Assembly (NCBI GenBank): GCA_012838615.1
Contig: DUOV01000056.1
Location: forward strand, 1-38,993
Direction: 5' to 3'
DNA from: Clostridia bacterium
GTDB taxonomy: Bacteria > Bacillota > DUOV01 > Zhaonellaceae
DNA length: 38,993 nt
The notes under the pieces were generated by a model, which saw only the letters and a program-made list of their open reading frames with translations, was not told the origin of the DNA and made no database searches. Shown here in pieces: positions 34,816 to 38,993 of the stretch (position 1 is the first letter of the stretch; each line of letters opens with the position of its first letter). A program made the translations under genes and the position numbers.

Positions 34816-37257
34816 GTGCAAGATCAATTTCACGTCTATCCTTATCGCCGTGTCCCTTCTTCAACCCCTAACAAGCAGAAAAAATCACCTACGGGTAAAT
34901 TCAAAGGTTTGGGTATGGCAAGGCTTTCGCTACCACTCAAGTGGTTTACCTTAGAAGGCCTTTTTTTCTTGATATCCTGCTTGGTTTTAACTAAAGCCCA
35001 TATTTTAGGTGGTATTTCGCCTTTTGGATTAGCCTTTTTCGCAGCCGTCAGTTCCAGTTATTTTATTTACTTTTGGCCTCTGTTAATAGTTTATTTATTA
35101 GGTTTAGCCCTTTTCTACCCTACCCAGTATTTTATGATAAATGCTTCAGTTATAGGGGCTTTTGTCATTTGGCAGCTTATTATTCCGACTAAATTTGCCC
35201 ACAGGTGGTTAGTTATACCTATCAAGGTTTTTCTAACCTTAATGGTGGTAAAAATAGCGTGGCTTATGGGGAATAATATAAGCATTTATAAATTGCTGTC
35301 CATTTCTGTAGAAGCATTGCTGGCTGCTTTCTTAGCTTTAGTTTTTCTTTCCTGCCTAAATATATTGCAAAGTAAGAAACTGCCTAGTGGCTTAAGCTTG
35401 GAGGAGTCAGTATGCACGGTAATTTTCTGTTTAAGCTTTACTGCAGGGCTAATGGATTTTCAAATAGCAGGTTTACAGGTAGGCAGTATAGTCAGCCGCT
35501 ACATTATCATGTTAGCAGCTTGGATAGGCGCAGGGGGTGCAGGAGCGTCTCTTGGTGCGGTTTTAGGTATTTTGCCGAGCTTAATTCAAATTAACGCTCC
35601 GGTTTTAGTAGGGATATATGCATTTTCAGGGCTCTTAGCTGGGGTTTTTGCCAAGTGGAATAAAATAGGGGTGAGCTTAGGCTTTTTATTGGGTAACCTT
35701 ATTCTTTCTATTTATCTTTTAGATGCTCAAACTGTTTCTTACGCTTTGTTGGAAACAGGAGTTGCCATTGTTTGCTTATTACTAACACCTAATTTGTTAG
35801 CCCTTCGTCTTCGTTCTGTGCCGGGCTGGAAAAATATTTTACCAAGTTATGATGATTATAGTCGATATGCTGAATTTTTTAAGTTAAGAATAAACGACAT
35901 TAGCCGAACTTTTGAGGACTTAGCAAATGCCATAGTTCAGCAAGGGCCCAGCAGGGGTGAGGTGGAAGAAGAAAGAATTCAGGAGATATTTCAGACAGTT
36001 GCTAAAACAGTTTGTGCCGATTGCTCATTATTTTCGGTTTGTTGGGAACAAGATTTTTACAAGACCTATAAAAATATTTTAGCCGCTTTTGTAGTAGTTG
36101 AAAAAAATAGGGTAATTACTACTGAAACTTTACCGACAGAACTTAATCGACGCTGCTCTAGAGCCAGAGAGCTAACTATAATGCTTAATTGTCTTTACGA
36201 AACTTACCGACTTGATAATTATTGGCGAAAAAAAATCGGGGATGGCCAGGAACTGTTAGTTACCCAGCTTAAAGGGACTTCTGAAGTTCTGCTGGAAATT
36301 GCAACAGATATTCAGACAGATGGCTATTTTCACGAAGAATTAGAGTTAAGTATAGCAGCTAATTTGGATCAGGCTGGATTTAGCTGCGAAGATGTACAGG
36401 TCTGGAAACAAAATGAGGCTCAGGGAATGGAAATACATTTAAGTTTAGGTGCTTGCCCCGGTGGAGAACCGTGCCTTGATATAATTGAACCTCTGTTAAA
36501 TGATTTAGTAGGAGAACCCTTATTGGCGGAAAAAAGATTTTGCGGTAAGGAACTGGGAGACGTTAAATGTAAATTGCGCCTTATGCCCTTACCTGCTTTA
36601 AGAGTTGAAACTGGCTTTGCCCAAGAAGCAAAAAACCAGCGGCAAATATGTGGGGATAGTTGTGGCATGTTCCCAATGGGCAACCGAAAATTTGTGCTTA
36701 TTTTAAGTGATGGTATGGGTGTGGGAATAAAAGCGGCTCGTGAGAGCGAAGCGGCAGTTTCCCTACTGGAGAGATTTTTAATGGCAGGTTTTCCGCCGAC
36801 TATGGCTGTTAATATGCTTAATTCACTTTTACTATTACGATCCGAAGAAGAAACTTTCGCGACTATTGATCTGGCAATCATAGATCTTTACACGGGGGAG
36901 ACAGAGTTTATAAAAGTAGGTAGTGCCCCCTCATATATAATGAGGGGAGAGGAAATTTGGCCGGTACATAATAACGCTTTACCGGCAGGCATTATTAAAG
37001 AGATTAATATTGAATCAAGGAAAGAACTTTTACAAAACGGAGATATCTTAATAATGTTGACAGATGGGGTATTGGAAGCTACCAAACAAGTTACTGATAT
37101 GGAAAGCAGGTTGGTAGAATTTTTACAGACTTGCCAAGATACTTCTCCTGACATTATGGCTCAGGGTATTTTGAATCAGGCTAAACTTAACGCAACTGAA
37201 AGACGTAGTGATGATTTAAGTGTGTTGGTAGCCAAGCTCCAATGGCAAATTATTTAA
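34816..37257 (+). CDS. spoIIE: Stage II sporulation protein E (PP2C-type phosphatase)
   Basis: About 10 TM N-terminal half; 'ILSDGMGVGIKAARESEAAVSLLERFL' and 'LIMLTDGVLEA...RRSDDLSVLVAKL'. Confidence 0.97.
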   Translation: MQDQFHVYPYRRVPSSTPNKQKKSPTGKFKGLGMARLSLPLKWFTLEGLFFLISCLVLTKAHILGGISPFGLAFFAAVSSSYFIYFWPLLIVYLLGLALFYPTQYFMINASVIGAFVIWQLIIPTKFAHRWLVIPIKVFLTLMVVKIAWLMGNNISIYKLLSISVEALLAAFLALVFLSCLNILQSKKLPSGLSLEESVCTVIFCLSFTAGLMDFQIAGLQVGSIVSRYIIMLAAWIGAGGAGASLGAVLGILPSLIQINAPVLVGIYAFSGLLAGVFAKWNKIGVSLGFLLGNLILSIYLLDAQTVSYALLETGVAIVCLLLTPNLLALRLRSVPGWKNILPSYDDYSRYAEFFKLRINDISRTFEDLANAIVQQGPSRGEVEEERIQEIFQTVAKTVCADCSLFSVCWEQDFYKTYKNILAAFVVVEKNRVITTETLPTELNRRCSRARELTIMLNCLYETYRLDNYWRKKIGDGQELLVTQLKGTSEVLLEIATDIQTDGYFHEELELSIAANLDQAGFSCEDVQVWKQNEAQGMEIHLSLGACPGGEPCLDIIEPLLNDLVGEPLLAEKRFCGKELGDVKCKLRLMPLPALRVETGFAQEAKNQRQICGDSCGMFPMGNRKFVLILSDGMGVGIKAARESEAAVSLLERFLMAGFPPTMAVNMLNSLLLLRSEEETFATIDLAIIDLYTGETEFIKVGSAPSYIMRGEEIWPVHNNALPAGIIKEINIESRKELLQNGDILIMLTDGVLEATKQVTDMESRLVEFLQTCQDTSPDIMAQGILNQAKLNATERRSDDLSVLVAKLQWQII

Positions 37258-37356
37258 TTTAGGTAAGGTAGTTAAGTATAAAAAGAAAATAATTTGTCAA
37301 TGGAAGGAAATACTATTAAGACAACGAAAATAATAGCTAGTACATGCTTACAATTT

Positions 37357-37380
37357 AAAGGGAGGATAAGCTCCCTTTTT
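37357..37380 (+). terminator. Terminator after spoIIE
   Basis: aaagggag-gataag-ctcccttt followed by tt. Confidence 0.75.
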
Positions 37381-37431
37381 AAAATTAAAGCTATTAAATT
37401 ATGCCAATAAAAACATAGGTTAGGTTTAAAA

Positions 37432-38838
37432 ATGATCGAGTTTGTAAAAGGCTATATTGCTGCTCATAAATTGCTTAATAACAAGGATACTGTTTTAATT
37501 GCTGTTTCAGGTGGCCCTGATTCTATCGCCTTATTACATGTCTTATGGAGCTTAAAAAGGGAATATAACTTAGAGTTACATGCTGCCCATTTAAACCATA
37601 TGTTTAGGGGAGATGAAGCCAGGGCAGATGCGGATTTTGTTCGGGCCTTTTGTCAGGAACTTAAAATCCCTTGTACTATAGCTGAAGAAGATGTTCCAGC
37701 CTTTATAGCTAAAACAAGCATGTCTGCCGAAGAAGCTGCTCGTCACATTCGTTATCGTTTCTTTGCAAAAATCTCGTCTGAAATAAGGGCTACAAAAATA
37801 GCCCTTGGTCATCATGCTGATGATCAGGCGGAAACAATTTTACTGAATCTTTTGCGGGGGAGTGGAATGAAGGGCTTGGCAGGAATGAAAGCCAAAAGGG
37901 GACCATACATCCGGCCTCTCTTAGGAGTTACAAGAGCCCAAATTGAGCAATATCTCAAGAAGCACGAACTTCCAAGCCGGGTTGATTCTACTAATTTAGA
38001 GCCCATCTATACCCGTAATCAGATTCGCTTGGAATTAATACCCTTGCTCAAAGAAAAATATAATCCAAATTTAGCCAATAATTTAAACCAGATGGCTGAA
38101 ATTTTACGTGTAGAGGATGACTTTATTGAAAAGATTACAAAGGAAGCCTTTAAAGCCCACGTCAAGGTAGATGTTAATGAGCTTTCTATATCCAGAAAGG
38201 TTTTGCTAGAATTACCTTTGGCTATACGCAGGAGATTATTTAGGCTGATGTTCCAAACCTTGACTAAAAACAAGTCGGATATGACTTTTAAAACAGTTAT
38301 TATGATGGAAAAGTTTGTAAACGGGGAAAACTATAATAAAAATTTAGGTTTACCTCAGGAATTAGTACTTAAAAGCAAGCCTGGGATAATAATATTAAGT
38401 AACCCCAAGTCTTTTGCAAAGCCAAAAGATTTTAGCATTGTTTTAGAGGTACCTGGTTGTATCACTTTACCTAATAAAGATAAATTAAGTGCTCAGATAT
38501 TGTTAAAACCAGAAAGTTGGCAAAACTATAAAAAGGCAGCTGTGAGCGAGGCCTATTTAGATTTAGATTTAGTTAAAACGCCCTTGAAAATTCGCAGTCG
38601 CAAACCTGGAGATTCCTTTTATCCTTTAGGTTTAAAAAGGAAAAAGAAGGTAAAAGATTTTTTTATTGATCAAAAAGTCCCTTGGTTTCTGAGGGACTCG
38701 GTACCTATAGTTACAGATGCAACTGATAGGATCCTTTGGGTTGGGGGCTACAGGGTGGATGACAGATTTAAGATATCTTCTTTCACTAAAAGAGTTTTAC
38801 ACCTGGCAATTGAAAAGGCGGATGATTCTAGCGTTTGA
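37432..38838 (+). CDS. tilS: tRNA(Ile)-lysidine synthase
   Basis: PP-loop 'IAVSGGPDSIALLHVL', 'LGHHADDQAETILLNLLRGSGMKGLAGM', C-terminal 'KVKDFFIDQKVP'. Confidence 0.96.
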   Translation: MIEFVKGYIAAHKLLNNKDTVLIAVSGGPDSIALLHVLWSLKREYNLELHAAHLNHMFRGDEARADADFVRAFCQELKIPCTIAEEDVPAFIAKTSMSAEEAARHIRYRFFAKISSEIRATKIALGHHADDQAETILLNLLRGSGMKGLAGMKAKRGPYIRPLLGVTRAQIEQYLKKHELPSRVDSTNLEPIYTRNQIRLELIPLLKEKYNPNLANNLNQMAEILRVEDDFIEKITKEAFKAHVKVDVNELSISRKVLLELPLAIRRRLFRLMFQTLTKNKSDMTFKTVIMMEKFVNGENYNKNLGLPQELVLKSKPGIIILSNPKSFAKPKDFSIVLEVPGCITLPNKDKLSAQILLKPESWQNYKKAAVSEAYLDLDLVKTPLKIRSRKPGDSFYPLGLKRKKKVKDFFIDQKVPWFLRDSVPIVTDATDRILWVGGYRVDDRFKISSFTKRVLHLAIEKADDSSV

Positions 38839-38930
38839 AAACTACGTCAAAGTGTGATATCATAGCTTAATATGGAATATTATACAAAAAATTGAGACTC
38901 TAAAAAGATATGACCAGGAGGAGGATAGTT

Positions 38931-38993
38931 TTGAACCGGATTTTTAAGAACCTTGCAATTTACTTGCTGTTAGTTATGATGGTTGTTTCATTA
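38931..38993 (+). CDS. ftsH: ATP-dependent zinc metalloprotease FtsH (3' truncated by window edge)
   Basis: TTG start after aggaggagg; 'MNRIFKNLAIYLLLVMMVVSL' matches FtsH N-termini, in the expected position after tilS. Confidence 0.75.
   Translation, partial: MNRIFKNLAIYLLLVMMVVSL

Noticed and set aside
36420-36881. 153-aa minus-strand ORF inside spoIIE
   Set aside because: Antisense to the conserved PP2C domain of SpoIIE; shadow ORF.

Overview
Low-GC, spore-forming Firmicute (Clostridia-like) chromosomal window. From about 10 kb onward it is a well conserved housekeeping and sporulation backbone: ispE, purR, spoVG, glmU, prs, ctc/rplY, pth, mfd, prsA-like, spoVT, spoVB, mazG, hup, S4-domain protein, spoIID-like, yabP, yabQ, divIC, yabR-like S1 protein, ppx, two Met tRNAs, spoIIE, tilS, and the start of ftsH. 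The first 10 kb is more accessory: a GntR/UTRA regulator, class-III aminotransferase, EamA transporter, QueG-like Fe-S protein, ComFB, a deaminase-type amidohydrolase, and a cyanophycinase-cyanophycin synthetase (cphB-cphA) pair. I found no CRISPR array, prophage, transposase gene or classical defence island. The items most worth a second look are: the cphBA pair next to the sporulation block; a GGGGACA...TGTCCCC palindromic element with degenerate 7-bp repeats in both arms, downstream of spoVT; two perfect inverted DnaA boxes upstream of a small sigma-region-4-like gene; a minimal PrsW-like membrane protein whose Shine-Dalgarno sequence points to a non-canonical start codon; and several operator-like or RBS-overlapping hairpins. 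All calls come from reading the sequence and ORF translations; no database search was run.
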